18,756 nucleotides of DNA from Alistipes sp. CAG:268. Lineage in GTDB: Bacteria; Bacteroidota; Bacteroidia; Bacteroidales; Rikenellaceae. This document shows, in pieces, positions 1 to 9,599 of this stretch (positions are counted from its first letter, which is position 1; each line of letters opens with the position of its first letter). The stretch lies in assembly GCA_000434235.1 (NCBI GenBank), contig FR892017.1:11684-30439 (forward strand), given 5' to 3'. The position numbers and the translations under genes were made by a program. Under the pieces are notes generated by a model. It made no database searches. It saw only the letters and a program-made list of their open reading frames with translations, and had not been told where the DNA came from.

Positions 1-2153
1 ACAGCATCACGACCCTCAACGGCCAGCCGATCGCCTCGCCCAACCCCGACAACAAACTCATCCCGCTCGACATATTTCCCTCTTCGACGGTCAAGAACAT
101 CACCGTGAGCAAGGTCTACGAAGCCGGTTCCTATGCCGACTATTCGGGCGCCCACATCGACATCGACACCAAGGAGAGTACGGGTGAGCATTTCTTTTCG
201 GCCGAGGTGAACGTCGGCGGACGGTTCAATACGCTGGGCGGCGACTTCTACCGCATGGACCGTCGCTCGCTCTTCACGCAGCCGAAGGTCGATGCACGGG
301 CGATATCGGGCTCTCTCTCCGATTTCCGTCAGTACGTTACCTCGCGCGACATCTTCGACACGGACTTCTCGGTGTCGAGCCGCCGGGCGCTGCCCGTCTT
401 CGGGGGCAACCTGGCCTGGGGCCGCGACTTCAAGGTGGGGCGTCAGACGCTCAGCGTCCTGGCTTCGGGAGGCATGAGCAACGACATGCAGACGATGAAC
501 GATGCCGAATTCCGGTTGCTCGAGGCCACCGGCATCGTGACCGACGAATACGGTTATGACAGTTATGAGAGTGAACTGAAAATGGCGGCTCTGGCGAGCC
601 TTGGCTTGACCATGCGCGATGCCGACCGCATCAGTTACACTTTCTTCTTTGCACGCAATGCTTCGGATACATACATGCGCCGCGAGGGCTACGACCAGGA
701 GGGACACCAACTGATCGGCAGCAACGACGTGCTGCACGTCTACAAGCTGATGACCCACCAGCTGAGCGGCGTGCACGAGTTCGGCGAGCGGTGGAAACTC
801 CGCTGGAGCGGCTCCTGGTCGGGAACTTCCTCGGACGAGCCGGACCGCCGCCAGGTGATGTTCCTCAAGAACGGCGACGGTTCGCTGTCGCTCTTCAAAC
901 TCAACCAGCAGGAGACAATGCGCTACTTCGGCACGCTCGACGAGAAGGAGTGGAACGCCCACGTGGCTGCCGACTACCTCTTCGGTGCGGGGCACAAGCT
1001 GACCTTCGGCGCGGCCTGCAAGGACAAGAGCCGCGACTATACGGCCACCCGCTTCTATTATGACCTGGACCGGCTCTCGCCGCAGATCGACGACATCTAC
1101 GACACGGACGGCTACCTGAATTTCGCCAACGTGGCCAACGGTTCGCTGGTCATCGACCGCCAGCAGCAGCCCAAGGACAGCTACGATGCGGGCAACACGA
1201 TCGCTGCGGTGTATGCATCGGTGGACCTCAAGCCGACCGAGCGGCTGCTCATCAACGCCGGCCTGCGCCTCGAGATGTCGAAGCAGTGGGTCGATTATGC
1301 CAACGACCAGAGCATCCGTCAGCGCCGCAACCTCGACAAGAGCGACCTCTTCCCGGCGCTCAACCTCCGCTATTCGCTTGGTGAGCGGCAGCAGCTGCGG
1401 CTTGCCCTCTCGCGGACCGTCACGCGACCGTCGTTCATCGAGATGGCCCCGTTCCTCTATCAGGAGTCCTACGGTTCGGTGCAGCTGCGCGGTAACGAGG
1501 AGCTGGTGAACAGCTACAACTACAACGTCGATCTGCGCTACGAGTTGCTCAACCGCCGCGGTGACATGATCTCGGTAACGGGATACTACAAATTCCTCGA
1601 CGAGCCGATCGAGCGCGTACAGATGCTCTCGGGCGGCGCCGCGGTCCACACCTTCCGCAATGCCGACAACGGCATGGCGGCCGGTATCGAGGTCGAGGTG
1701 CGCAAGTCGCTGACCGAGACGCTGCGCATCGGGGCCAACGGAACCTACATGTACACGAACGTGACACTGCCCGACGGCGGAGCCTACACGAACAAGGAGC
1801 GCGCACTGCAGGGGGCTTCGCCCTACCTGGTCAATGCCGACATCACCTGGTCGCCCCGCTTCGACGAGGTGCGGCAGCTCAACCTGGCGCTGCTCTACAA
1901 CCTGCAGGGACCGCGCATCCATGCCGTCGGTATCTCGGGGCTGGGCGACGTCGAGCAGCTTCCGGTCCATACGCTCAACTTCACGGCCGGCTACCGCATC
2001 AACCGTTGGGCCGAGGTCAAGGTGCAGTTCTCCGACCTGCTGGGCCGGGCGCTGGTCTTCGAGCAGGAGGTCCCTCAGACGGGTGAGACCGTCGAGGTGG
2101 AGCGCTACCGTCCGGGAACGGGCTTCGAAGTGGGGCTGAACCTGCGCTTCTGA
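1..2153 (+). CDS. TonB-dependent outer-membrane receptor, 5'-truncated by the window
   Basis: The reading frame is open from base 3 and encodes the last 716 residues; the signal peptide and most of the plug lie outside the window. The first visible residues are the end of a plug domain: TTLNGQPIASPNPDNK, then DIFPSSTVKNITVSK and GAHIDIDTKE, the usual plug-to-barrel transition. The rest is rich in alternating polar/aromatic strands and charged loops, and it ends in GFEVGLNLRF with a C-terminal Phe, typical of a 22-strand outer-membrane barrel. Such receptors import ligands into the periplasm using TonB/ExbBD energy. The next gene, 81 nt downstream, is a beta-helix lipoprotein rather than a SusD-like protein, so this is not a classic glycan SusCD pair. 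The substrate cannot be read from the sequence. The internal ATG at 105 is not the real start, because coding continues upstream of it. Confidence 0.93.
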   Translation, partial: SITTLNGQPIASPNPDNKLIPLDIFPSSTVKNITVSKVYEAGSYADYSGAHIDIDTKESTGEHFFSAEVNVGGRFNTLGGDFYRMDRRSLFTQPKVDARAISGSLSDFRQYVTSRDIFDTDFSVSSRRALPVFGGNLAWGRDFKVGRQTLSVLASGGMSNDMQTMNDAEFRLLEATGIVTDEYGYDSYESELKMAALASLGLTMRDADRISYTFFFARNASDTYMRREGYDQEGHQLIGSNDVLHVYKLMTHQLSGVHEFGERWKLRWSGSWSGTSSDEPDRRQVMFLKNGDGSLSLFKLNQQETMRYFGTLDEKEWNAHVAADYLFGAGHKLTFGAACKDKSRDYTATRFYYDLDRLSPQIDDIYDTDGYLNFANVANGSLVIDRQQQPKDSYDAGNTIAAVYASVDLKPTERLLINAGLRLEMSKQWVDYANDQSIRQRRNLDKSDLFPALNLRYSLGERQQLRLALSRTVTRPSFIEMAPFLYQESYGSVQLRGNEELVNSYNYNVDLRYELLNRRGDMISVTGYYKFLDEPIERVQMLSGGAAVHTFRNADNGMAAGIEVEVRKSLTETLRIGANGTYMYTNVTLPDGGAYTNKERALQGASPYLVNADITWSPRFDEVRQLNLALLYNLQGPRIHAVGISGLGDVEQLPVHTLNFTAGYRINRWAEVKVQFSDLLGRALVFEQEVPQTGETVEVERYRPGTGFEVGLNLRF

Positions 2154-2234
2154 CGCGATGCGGCCCGACGGCGGATCACGACGGGCGAAATTCGGGAAAA
2201 AGACAACAAACCATCATTTAATCAATATTTTAAG

Positions 2235-3464
2235 ATGAAAACGTATTGGAAACTCATTGCAGCGGCTCTGATTGCCGGCTCGGTATGTGCAACTTCTTGC
2301 GACGACAACGATGACAACAGCGGCGGGGCCCAGGGCCTGAGCGGCGAAATCGCTTCGGGCGCGACGCTCGAGGGCAATGTCGTCGGCGACACCTACCTGC
2401 TCAAGGGTGCCTCCTACAAGTTGAGCGGCGGCCTGCACGTCAAGGCCGGAGCTACGCTCCACATCGCCGAGGGTGTCGAGATCGTGGCTGTCGATGACAG
2501 CAAGGTGGACTACATCCTCGTCGAGCAGGATGCCAAAATCGACGCCGAAGGCACGGCCTCGTCGCCGATCGTGATGACCAGCGAGTTGAAGAAGTCGGGC
2601 GCCTGGGGCGGTATCCACATCTGCGGCCGCGCCCACACGAATGCCGGTACGGGCGTACTCTCCGAGATCGGCAACGCCCCCTACGGAGGCTCGGATGATG
2701 CCGACAATTCGGGCGTGCTGCGCTACATCCGCCTCGAGTACACGGGCTTCGCCTTCGACGAGGAGCACGAGGCCAACGGCGTGTCTTTCTACGGCGTGGG
2801 CAACGGCACCGAGGTCGAGCACCTGCAGGCCTACATGGGCTCGGACGACGGCTTCGAGTTCTTCGGCGGTTCGGTCGATGTGAAGCATATGGTGGTGACC
2901 AACTGCTCGGACGACTCGTTCGACTGGACCGAGGGCTGGAACGGCCGCGGACAGTTCCTGGTAGCCTATCAGGAGGCCTCCTCGTCGCTCGGATACGACT
3001 GCGACTGCCTGATGGAGTGCGACAATAACGGCAACAACGCCGCAGCCACGCCGGTAGCCCACCCCGTGCTGTCGAACGTGACGCTCGTAGGCAACGGTTC
3101 CGACACGCAGGGCGTGCGTCTGCGTGCCGGTACGCAGGTCGAGCTCTACAACGCCATCGTGACGGGCAAGGGCAAGTGCATCACCACCGAGACCACCGAG
3201 ACGGACACGGCGCTCAAGAACGGCACCTCGAAACTCGAGTACATCGCCATGAGCACCGAACTCGTTCCGAAGAACGGCACCTATACCAACGCCGACTTCG
3301 AGGCAGCCGAAGGCAACTCGACCGACTATGTCAATGCGCTGACGAACAACTATGTCGGCACGATCGACGGCGGCAAGACGCTCTCCGATCCGTTCTTCGA
3401 GACGGCAGCCTACCGGGGTGCCGTTCCCGCCGACGCCGACTGGACTTCGGGCTGGACGCGTTGA
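2235..3464 (+). CDS. Surface-type lipoprotein with a predicted right-handed beta-helix, partner of the upstream receptor
   Basis: A 409-residue protein beginning with a lipoprotein signal peptide: a charged start, a hydrophobic core, then ATSC with the probable lipidated Cys22. The next residues, DDNDDN, are acidic. This resembles the Bacteroidota surface-export signal of lipoproteins, so an outer-leaflet location is inferred. Residues 35-120 contain short Gly/Val turns (ATLEGNV, GLHVKAGATLHIAEG, DAKIDAEG) like the entry to a parallel beta-helix. The middle has GAWGGIHICG, YGGSDD and NGVSFYGVGNGTEVEHL, and a repeated acidic motif, SDDGFEF (203-209) and SDDSFDW (225-231). A cysteine cluster, CDCLMEC, lies at 256-262. 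Proteins of this kind often sit beside TonB receptors in Bacteroidota, and substrate capture for the receptor is the likely role. No enzyme motif is visible. It is probably co-transcribed with the receptor gene, since the 81-nt gap shows neither a promoter nor a terminator. Confidence 0.9.
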   Translation: MKTYWKLIAAALIAGSVCATSCDDNDDNSGGAQGLSGEIASGATLEGNVVGDTYLLKGASYKLSGGLHVKAGATLHIAEGVEIVAVDDSKVDYILVEQDAKIDAEGTASSPIVMTSELKKSGAWGGIHICGRAHTNAGTGVLSEIGNAPYGGSDDADNSGVLRYIRLEYTGFAFDEEHEANGVSFYGVGNGTEVEHLQAYMGSDDGFEFFGGSVDVKHMVVTNCSDDSFDWTEGWNGRGQFLVAYQEASSSLGYDCDCLMECDNNGNNAAATPVAHPVLSNVTLVGNGSDTQGVRLRAGTQVELYNAIVTGKGKCITTETTETDTALKNGTSKLEYIAMSTELVPKNGTYTNADFEAAEGNSTDYVNALTNNYVGTIDGGKTLSDPFFETAAYRGAVPADADWTSGWTR

Positions 3465-3490
3465 GGCTCCGCACCGGCGGATGCGCATGC

Positions 3491-3528
3491 AGGGAGACCC
3501 TCTCTTTGGCGGAGGGCCTCCCTTTTTC
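3491..3528 (+). terminator. Intrinsic terminator after the beta-helix lipoprotein gene
   Basis: The arms AGGGAGACCCTC (3491-3502) and GAGGGCCTCCCT (3512-3523) form a 12-bp stem with one A-C mismatch and a 9-nt loop. Five T residues follow (3523-3527). It lies 26 nt past the lipoprotein stop codon, where a transcript of the receptor/lipoprotein pair would be expected to end. Confidence 0.85.
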
Positions 3529-3567
3529 GTCGGCGGGCTATAGCTCGTAGGCGACGAAAAAGGGAGG
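3517..3567. repeat. Perfect 16-bp inverted repeat overlapping the terminator
   Basis: CCTCCCTTTTTCGTCG (3517-3532) is the exact reverse complement of 3552-3567, across a 19-nt spacer. The left arm contains the 3' arm and T tract of the terminator, so the RNA can fold either the terminator or this hairpin, but not both at once. Confidence 0.85.
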
Positions 3568-3597
3568 TGCGGGACGCGGAATTCCGGAAAAAGGTCG

Positions 3598-3605
3598 TAT
3601 CTTTG
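3598..3605 (+). promoter_or_regulatory. Bacteroidota -7 promoter element of ettA
   Basis: TATCTTTG matches the TAnnTTTG consensus exactly and predicts a start of transcription near 3612. That gives a leader of about 28 nt, rich in A, before the ATG at 3640. I see no clear TTTG -33 element upstream. The position also supports starting translation at ATG 3640. Confidence 0.6.
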
Positions 3606-3639
3606 CACAAATACGCAGTAAAACGAACGATTGAAAGAT

Positions 3640-5313
<1,674 letters not shown>

Positions 5314-5317
5314 CCGA

Positions 5318-5851
5318 ATGCGCATCGTCACCTTTTTCCTGCTCATCCTGGGGCTTTGTTCATGCGGGATGCCGGCAAACCGTCCGGTCGATGCGTTTGT
5401 CTGGGACCGGCTTTGCGCCCACGAAGATCCGGACTGCGCAGAACCGGTCGGGACGTGCGATGCCGACGGATTCCTCGCCGAAATGGAGCGGTTTCCTTGG
5501 CATGAGCAGGCGCGCGAGGCGCTGAAGCTCAGGAAAAACTCCCCCACGCTGTCGGTATCGGATTTGAAGAGCGACTGTTCGCTTTTCATTTCGTCCGCAG
5601 TGGATGACAACGACAGGCTGGGCTATTTTGTCGGATATGTCTATCCCGGAGAGCAGGGAACGCGGGCCCCTCGCCTCGTGAGCATATATGAGGTCGGCCA
5701 GATGGAAGCGATCCGCGAAATGGTTATCCTCTTCTTTCGTCGCGACGAGGCCGCATTGAAGCGCCTCGTCGGGGAATACCCCCTGTACCTGGAGACACGC
5801 GATGATACAGGTTGGAAAAAATACCTGAAAATGAAACAAAAGTTTATATAA
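5318..5851 (+). CDS. Small lipoprotein of unknown function between ettA and hisS
   Basis: A 177-residue product that I do not recognise. It begins [17 protein letters not shown]: a short hydrophobic signal and a lipobox LCSC with probable lipidated Cys16. The mature part holds two cysteines in [11 protein letters not shown], a further one in GTCDADG and one in SDCSLF. It has an amphipathic stretch, [20 protein letters not shown], and a beta-like core, [10 protein letters not shown]. It ends in a basic tail, [11 protein letters not shown]. No catalytic motif is visible. It starts 4 nt after the ettA stop and ends 1 nt before the hisS ATG, so it is almost certainly translated from the same mRNA. 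From about 5540 its base composition is visibly less GC-rich than its neighbours, which may mean late insertion or weak codon selection. It is probably an envelope protein with no obvious link to translation. Confidence 0.8.
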   Translation: MRIVTFFLLILGLCSCGMPANRPVDAFVWDRLCAHEDPDCAEPVGTCDADGFLAEMERFPWHEQAREALKLRKNSPTLSVSDLKSDCSLFISSAVDDNDRLGYFVGYVYPGEQGTRAPRLVSIYEVGQMEAIREMVILFFRRDEAALKRLVGEYPLYLETRDDTGWKKYLKMKQKFI

Positions 5852-5852
5852 T

Positions 5853-7205
5853 ATGGCACAGAAACCTTCGATACCCAAGGGTACGCGCGACTTCTCCCCC
5901 GCGGAGATGATGCGCCGCAACTATATTTTCGACACGATCCGTTCGGTCTTCCGCACCTACGGCTTCGCTCCGCTCGAGACCCCCGCCATGGAGAACCTCT
6001 CGACGCTGCTGGGCAAGTACGGCGACGAGGGCGACAAGCTCCTCTTCCGGGTGCTCAACTCGGGCGACTACGCCGCCGGGCTCTCGGACGAGGAGGTGCG
6101 GCAGGCGTCGCGCATCAGCGAGAAGGGACTCCGCTACGACCTGACGGTCCCCTTCGCCCGCTACGTCGTGCAGCACCAGGGCGAGCTGACCTTCCCCTTC
6201 AAGCGTTACCAGATGCAGCCCGTGTGGCGTGCCGACCGGCCGCAGAAGGGGCGCTACCGCGAGTTCTACCAGTGCGACGTCGATGTCATCGGCACCCGCT
6301 CGCTGCTGTGCGAGGTGGAGCTCGTGGAGATCGTCGAACGGGTGTTCCGCGCGCTGGGCATCCGTGTGGCGCTGAAGATGAACAACCGCAAGATCCTCTA
6401 CGGCATTGCCGAGGCGATCGGCCATGCCGACAAGATGATGGACATTACGGTGGCCATCGACAAGCTCGAGAAGATCGGCCTGGACAACGTGAAGGCCGAG
6501 CTGCTCGAGCGGGGGCTGTCGCAGGAGGCGGTGGGCCGGCTTCAACCGATTCTTGAGTTGAGCGGTGACAATGCGCAGAAACTCGATCGGTTGAGTGAGG
6601 TGCTGGCCTCGTCGGAGACGGGCCTTCGCGGCATCGAAGAGATGCGGACGATCTTCGGCTGTGTCGCCTCGCTCGGGCTGGAGCTTCCGGTCGAACTGGA
6701 CCTCTCGCTGGCCCGCGGGCTCAACTACTACACGGGCGCCATCTTCGAGGTCAAGGCGCTCGACTTCGCCATCGGGTCGATCTGCGGCGGCGGCCGTTAC
6801 GACGACCTGACGGGTATCTTCGGCATGCCCGGCATGTCGGGTGTCGGCATTTCGTTCGGCGCCGACCGCATCTACGACGTCATGACGGGGCTCGATCTCT
6901 TCCCGGCCGGGGTCTCCTGCTCGACCCGGGCGCTCTTCGTGAACCTCGGGCCCGAGGAGCAGGCCGCCGTGCTGCCTCTGCTGCGCGGGGTCCGCGATGC
7001 GGGCATCCCCGCAGAGATCTACCCCGAGCCGGCCAAGATGAAGAAACAGATGGAATATGCCAACCGCCGCGGCGTGCCCTTCGTGGTGATTGTCGGCTCG
7101 GAGGAGCTGGCCGCCGGCGCCGCCACGGTGAAGAACATGCAGACGGGCGAGCAGAGCCGTGTGGCTTTCGACCGGATCGTCGGAGCGCTCCGCACGGAGG
7201 AGTAG
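5853..7205 (+). CDS. hisS: Histidyl-tRNA synthetase
   Basis: A 450-residue class II aminoacyl-tRNA synthetase that charges tRNA-His with histidine in the cytosol. The N-terminus [13 protein letters not shown] and the early motif 1 region are typical. [11 protein letters not shown], the motif 2 segment [28 protein letters not shown] and the histidine-binding RGLNYYTG (288-295) and GGRYDD (313-318) motifs are all present. The C-terminal anticodon-binding domain starts around residue 355 ([11 protein letters not shown]) and includes the conserved [24 protein letters not shown] run. Length fits the Bacteroidota form. The ATG is 1 nt after the stop of the upstream lipoprotein gene, without a visible Shine-Dalgarno site, suggesting coupled translation. 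The protease gene follows after 35 nt. No key residue appears to be missing. Confidence 0.97.
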   Translation: MAQKPSIPKGTRDFSPAEMMRRNYIFDTIRSVFRTYGFAPLETPAMENLSTLLGKYGDEGDKLLFRVLNSGDYAAGLSDEEVRQASRISEKGLRYDLTVPFARYVVQHQGELTFPFKRYQMQPVWRADRPQKGRYREFYQCDVDVIGTRSLLCEVELVEIVERVFRALGIRVALKMNNRKILYGIAEAIGHADKMMDITVAIDKLEKIGLDNVKAELLERGLSQEAVGRLQPILELSGDNAQKLDRLSEVLASSETGLRGIEEMRTIFGCVASLGLELPVELDLSLARGLNYYTGAIFEVKALDFAIGSICGGGRYDDLTGIFGMPGMSGVGISFGADRIYDVMTGLDLFPAGVSCSTRALFVNLGPEEQAAVLPLLRGVRDAGIPAEIYPEPAKMKKQMEYANRRGVPFVVIVGSEELAAGAATVKNMQTGEQSRVAFDRIVGALRTEE

Positions 7206-7240
7206 GCGCACCGGATCCGTATCATCCCGAGAGAAGAGCC

Positions 7241-8845
7241 ATGAAGAGGGTGAAACGACTCCTTGCGGCGTGTCTGGCACTCGCGGCGCTCCTGCCGCTC
7301 GGCGCCCAGGAGTTGTCGCAACAGCAGCAGGATCTGCTGCAGCTGCAGAAGTTCGCGCAGATCTACCGCTACCTGACGAACGCCTATGTCGATGAAGTGG
7401 ATACCGCTCCCGTCATCGAGGGGGCCATCACGGGCATGCTCGAACGACTCGACCCCCACTCGGCCTATATCCCGGCCGAGGAGATGAAGTCCGTGAGGGA
7501 GAGCTTCGACGGGGAGTTCAGCGGTATCGGCGTGGAGTTCAACGTGCTGCGCGACACGGTCATCGTGGTCAATACGATCGCCGGAGGACCGGCCGAGCGG
7601 GTCGGTGTCCGGCCCAACGACCGGATCGTGCGCATCGATACGCTCGATGCCGTGGGGATGACACGCGCCGATGTCCCGAAATACCTGCGCGGGGCGACGG
7701 GAACGAAGGTCGCCATCGATGTTGTGCGGCACGGTACGCCCGGGTGGCTCCATTTCGTGATCGTCCGCGACCGGATTCCGCTCAACACGGTCGATGCCGC
7801 CTACCGCGTTGCCGACGGCGTGGGCTACATCAAGGTGAACCGCTTCGGGAACACCACGATGTCGGAGTTCAGGGAGGCCTACCGCAAGCTGGGACGCCCC
7901 GAGGGGCTGATCCTCGACCTGCAGGGCAACGGCGGCGGCCTGCTCGAACAGGCCATCGAGATGGCGGGGTTCTTCCTGCCGCGCGGCGCCGTGGTTGTCT
8001 CGACCGAGGGACGCGCCGTTCCGTCGGTCTCCTACGAGACGCAGAGCCCGGGCGAGGACATGAAGGGCCGGCTGGTGGTTCTGGTGGACGAGACGTCGGC
8101 TTCGGCCTCGGAGATCGTGGCCGGGGCCATGCAGGACTGGGACCGCGGCATCGTGGTCGGCCGCCCGAGCTTCGGCAAGGGCCTTGTGCAGCGGCAGGTC
8201 GGCCTGCCCGACGGTTCGGCCGTGCGCATCACCGTGGCCCGCTACCACACCCCTTCGGGTCGGGTCATCCAGCGTCCCTACGAGCAGGGCAAGCGGCGCG
8301 AGTACTATCTGGACCACCTGCGGCGCTACGACGACCGCACGCGCGATTCGCTCGACGCCGGGGCGCCTGAGTTCCGGACCATCCGCACGGGGCGGAAGGT
8401 CTACGGCGGTGGCGGCATCCGTCCCGACGTGATCGTGGTTCCCGATACGGCCGGATACTCGAATTACTATGGCGAACTGGTCCGCCGGGGCGTGACGGCC
8501 GATTTCGTGAACGGGTGGCTCGACCGCACGCGCGACTCGCTGGCGCGGTGCTACCCTGCTTTTGCGGACTTCGCCGCCGGCTTCGAGGTCTCCGACGGAG
8601 TGCTCGACGAACTGGTCCGGCTGGGAGAGGAACGCGGAGTGGCATTCGATGCGGACGGATTTGCTGCCTCGTCGCCCGTTCTGTGTATTCAACTCAAGGG
8701 ACTTGCTGCACAGCGTCTGTACGGTGTGGGGGCTTATTACGAGGTGGTCAATCCGCTATTGAACGGGGCATACCGGCGTGCGGCGGCCATTCTTGCCGAC
8801 TGGGATCGGGAGGGACGTCCGTTGCTTGAAGGGCCCGAAGGATGA
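7241..8845 (+). CDS. Secreted S41-family C-terminal processing peptidase
   Basis: A 534-residue CTP/tail-specific-type serine protease that acts in the periplasm and usually trims or degrades envelope proteins from their C-termini. Residues 1-22 are a signal peptide ending in LGA before QEL. An N-terminal helical segment with ERLDPHSAYIPAEEM (68-82) precedes a PDZ domain at about 95-180 (GIGVEFN, IAGGPAERVGVRPNDRIVRID). The protease core carries VGYIKVNRFGNTT, LILDLQGNGGGLL and DETSASASEI, with catalytic Ser288. Lys313 in FGKG is exactly 25 residues later, the spacing of the Ser/Lys dyad. A 130-residue C-terminal extension follows, as in many Bacteroidota members. The gene lies 35 nt after hisS and is probably read with it. 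The exact substrate is unknown. Confidence 0.95.
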   Translation: MKRVKRLLAACLALAALLPLGAQELSQQQQDLLQLQKFAQIYRYLTNAYVDEVDTAPVIEGAITGMLERLDPHSAYIPAEEMKSVRESFDGEFSGIGVEFNVLRDTVIVVNTIAGGPAERVGVRPNDRIVRIDTLDAVGMTRADVPKYLRGATGTKVAIDVVRHGTPGWLHFVIVRDRIPLNTVDAAYRVADGVGYIKVNRFGNTTMSEFREAYRKLGRPEGLILDLQGNGGGLLEQAIEMAGFFLPRGAVVVSTEGRAVPSVSYETQSPGEDMKGRLVVLVDETSASASEIVAGAMQDWDRGIVVGRPSFGKGLVQRQVGLPDGSAVRITVARYHTPSGRVIQRPYEQGKRREYYLDHLRRYDDRTRDSLDAGAPEFRTIRTGRKVYGGGGIRPDVIVVPDTAGYSNYYGELVRRGVTADFVNGWLDRTRDSLARCYPAFADFAAGFEVSDGVLDELVRLGEERGVAFDADGFAASSPVLCIQLKGLAAQRLYGVGAYYEVVNPLLNGAYRRAAAILADWDREGRPLLEGPEG

Positions 8846-8863
8846 AATTAACGGGCGGATTTT

Positions 8864-8894
8864 TTTGCGGTTCGGTTTATTTTGTGTATATTCG
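8864..8894 (+). promoter_or_regulatory. Bacteroidota-type promoter of the PUR-alpha-like gene
   Basis: TTTG (8864-8867), a 19-nt spacer and TATATTCG (8887-8894, seven of eight TAnnTTTG positions) make a good -33/-7 pair. Predicted transcription start is near 8901. This excludes the upstream in-frame ATG at 8882 and supports the start at 8945. Confidence 0.65.
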
Positions 8895-8922
8895 TATACG
8901 TGAAGACTGAAATCGTATACGA
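8892..8922. promoter_or_regulatory. Twin palindromic sites overlapping the -7 element and transcription start
   Basis: TCGTATACGT (8892-8901) and TCGTATACGA (8913-8922) are two near-identical copies. Each contains the palindrome CGTATACG, and their starts are 21 bp apart, two helical turns. Together they also form a 9-bp inverted repeat. The left copy overlaps the -7 element. This arrangement suits a dimeric repressor, but no regulator is identified here. Confidence 0.5.
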
Positions 8923-8944
8923 CCGAACCCAAAAAGTAACGCCT

Positions 8945-9250
8945 ATGTCACCCTTATTTACACCGCGCCGCGAAGGGGAGGAATTTCATGAAGACCAGAT
9001 CCTCTCGAAAGCAGTCAAGGCGGGTCGGCGCACCTATTTTTTCGATGTCAGGGCTACGCGAGGAGATGACTATTTCCTGACCATCACGGAGAGTCGCAAG
9101 ACGGTCGATGCCGAAGGCAGGACGACCTACGACCGGCATAAGATCTTCCTCTACAAGGAAGATTTCGACAAGTTCGTGCATGGCCTGAGCGAGACGCTCG
9201 ACTACATCCGCAGCCATCGTCCCATGCCGGAACCCGAACTGCAGGAATGA
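8945..9250 (+). CDS. PUR-alpha-like nucleic-acid-binding protein (DUF3276)
   Basis: A 101-residue protein of the DUF3276 family, the Bacteroidota relatives of PUR-alpha, which bind single-stranded DNA/RNA through a PUR fold. The diagnostic core is AGRRTYFFDVRATRGDDYFL, then TITESRK, a variable turn, and HKIFLYKEDFDKF: a four-strand sheet followed by a helix (LSETLDYIRSH). Only one PUR repeat is present, so it would act as a dimer, as known for bacterial homologues. An in-frame ATG exists at 8882, but it lies within the promoter spacer, so 8945 is chosen. It has its own promoter with two operator-like palindromes and is followed by a long non-coding gap, so it is probably monocistronic. Its cellular target is unknown; a regulatory or RNA-chaperone role is an inference from the fold. 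Confidence 0.92.
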   Translation: MSPLFTPRREGEEFHEDQILSKAVKAGRRTYFFDVRATRGDDYFLTITESRKTVDAEGRTTYDRHKIFLYKEDFDKFVHGLSETLDYIRSHRPMPEPELQE

Positions 9251-9374
9251 CCCCTGCCCGGAGCGGCCCGATGCCTTTCAGGGATGGGTCACGGCGGGAT
9301 GTGCCCGAACCGGATATCGGGACGGCAGATCGGCGATGTCGGAAAAACAAGAGGGCCCGGGGCCCGCAAAAGTT

Positions 9375-9408
9375 ACCGGATACGCGAAGGCGGATTCCGG
9401 TTTTTTTG
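9375..9408 (+). terminator. Possible intrinsic terminator downstream of the PUR-alpha-like gene
   Basis: ACCGGA (9375-9380) pairs with TCCGGT (9396-9401) across a 15-nt loop, followed by seven T residues (9401-9407). The stem is short, so the call is moderate. It lies 125 nt after the stop codon. Confidence 0.45.
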
Positions 9409-9567
9409 TCTCCTGCGGCCGCCTGCCGCCGGTGTTTTCCCTCGTCGTTCCGCACGGCGGTTCCGACTCTTGTCCGGGCATCTGTTCCGGGGCGTCCGTA
9501 TCGGTCCGGACGATCTCCTGCCCGGCCCTCGGGCTGCCCCGGAAACGATCTCTTTTTTCGGATAAAT

Positions 9568-9599
9568 TTTGGCATTGCCGCGTGTATCCGCTATCTTTG
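9568..9599 (+). promoter_or_regulatory. Near-consensus Bacteroidota promoter of the DUF368-aroE genes
   Basis: TTTG (9568-9571), a 20-nt spacer and TATCTTTG (9592-9599) match the -33/-7 consensus and spacing exactly. The predicted start is near 9606, which gives a leader of about 106 nt before the ATG at 9712. Confidence 0.8.

Noticed and set aside
7019..8692. 557-codon minus-strand frame antisense to the S41 protease and hisS end
   Set aside because: Shadow of the coding strand; low-complexity product, no promoter and no leader.
8843..8866. Terminator between the protease gene and the PUR-alpha-like gene
   Set aside because: A T run (8860-8866) follows only a 4-bp stem (CCCG/CGGG); the T run is better explained as part of the -33 promoter element.
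8882..8944. Longer N-terminus (21 extra residues) for the PUR-alpha-like protein
   Set aside because: The ATG lies between the -33 and -7 promoter elements, so it would not be in the transcript, and the added residues are not part of the family.
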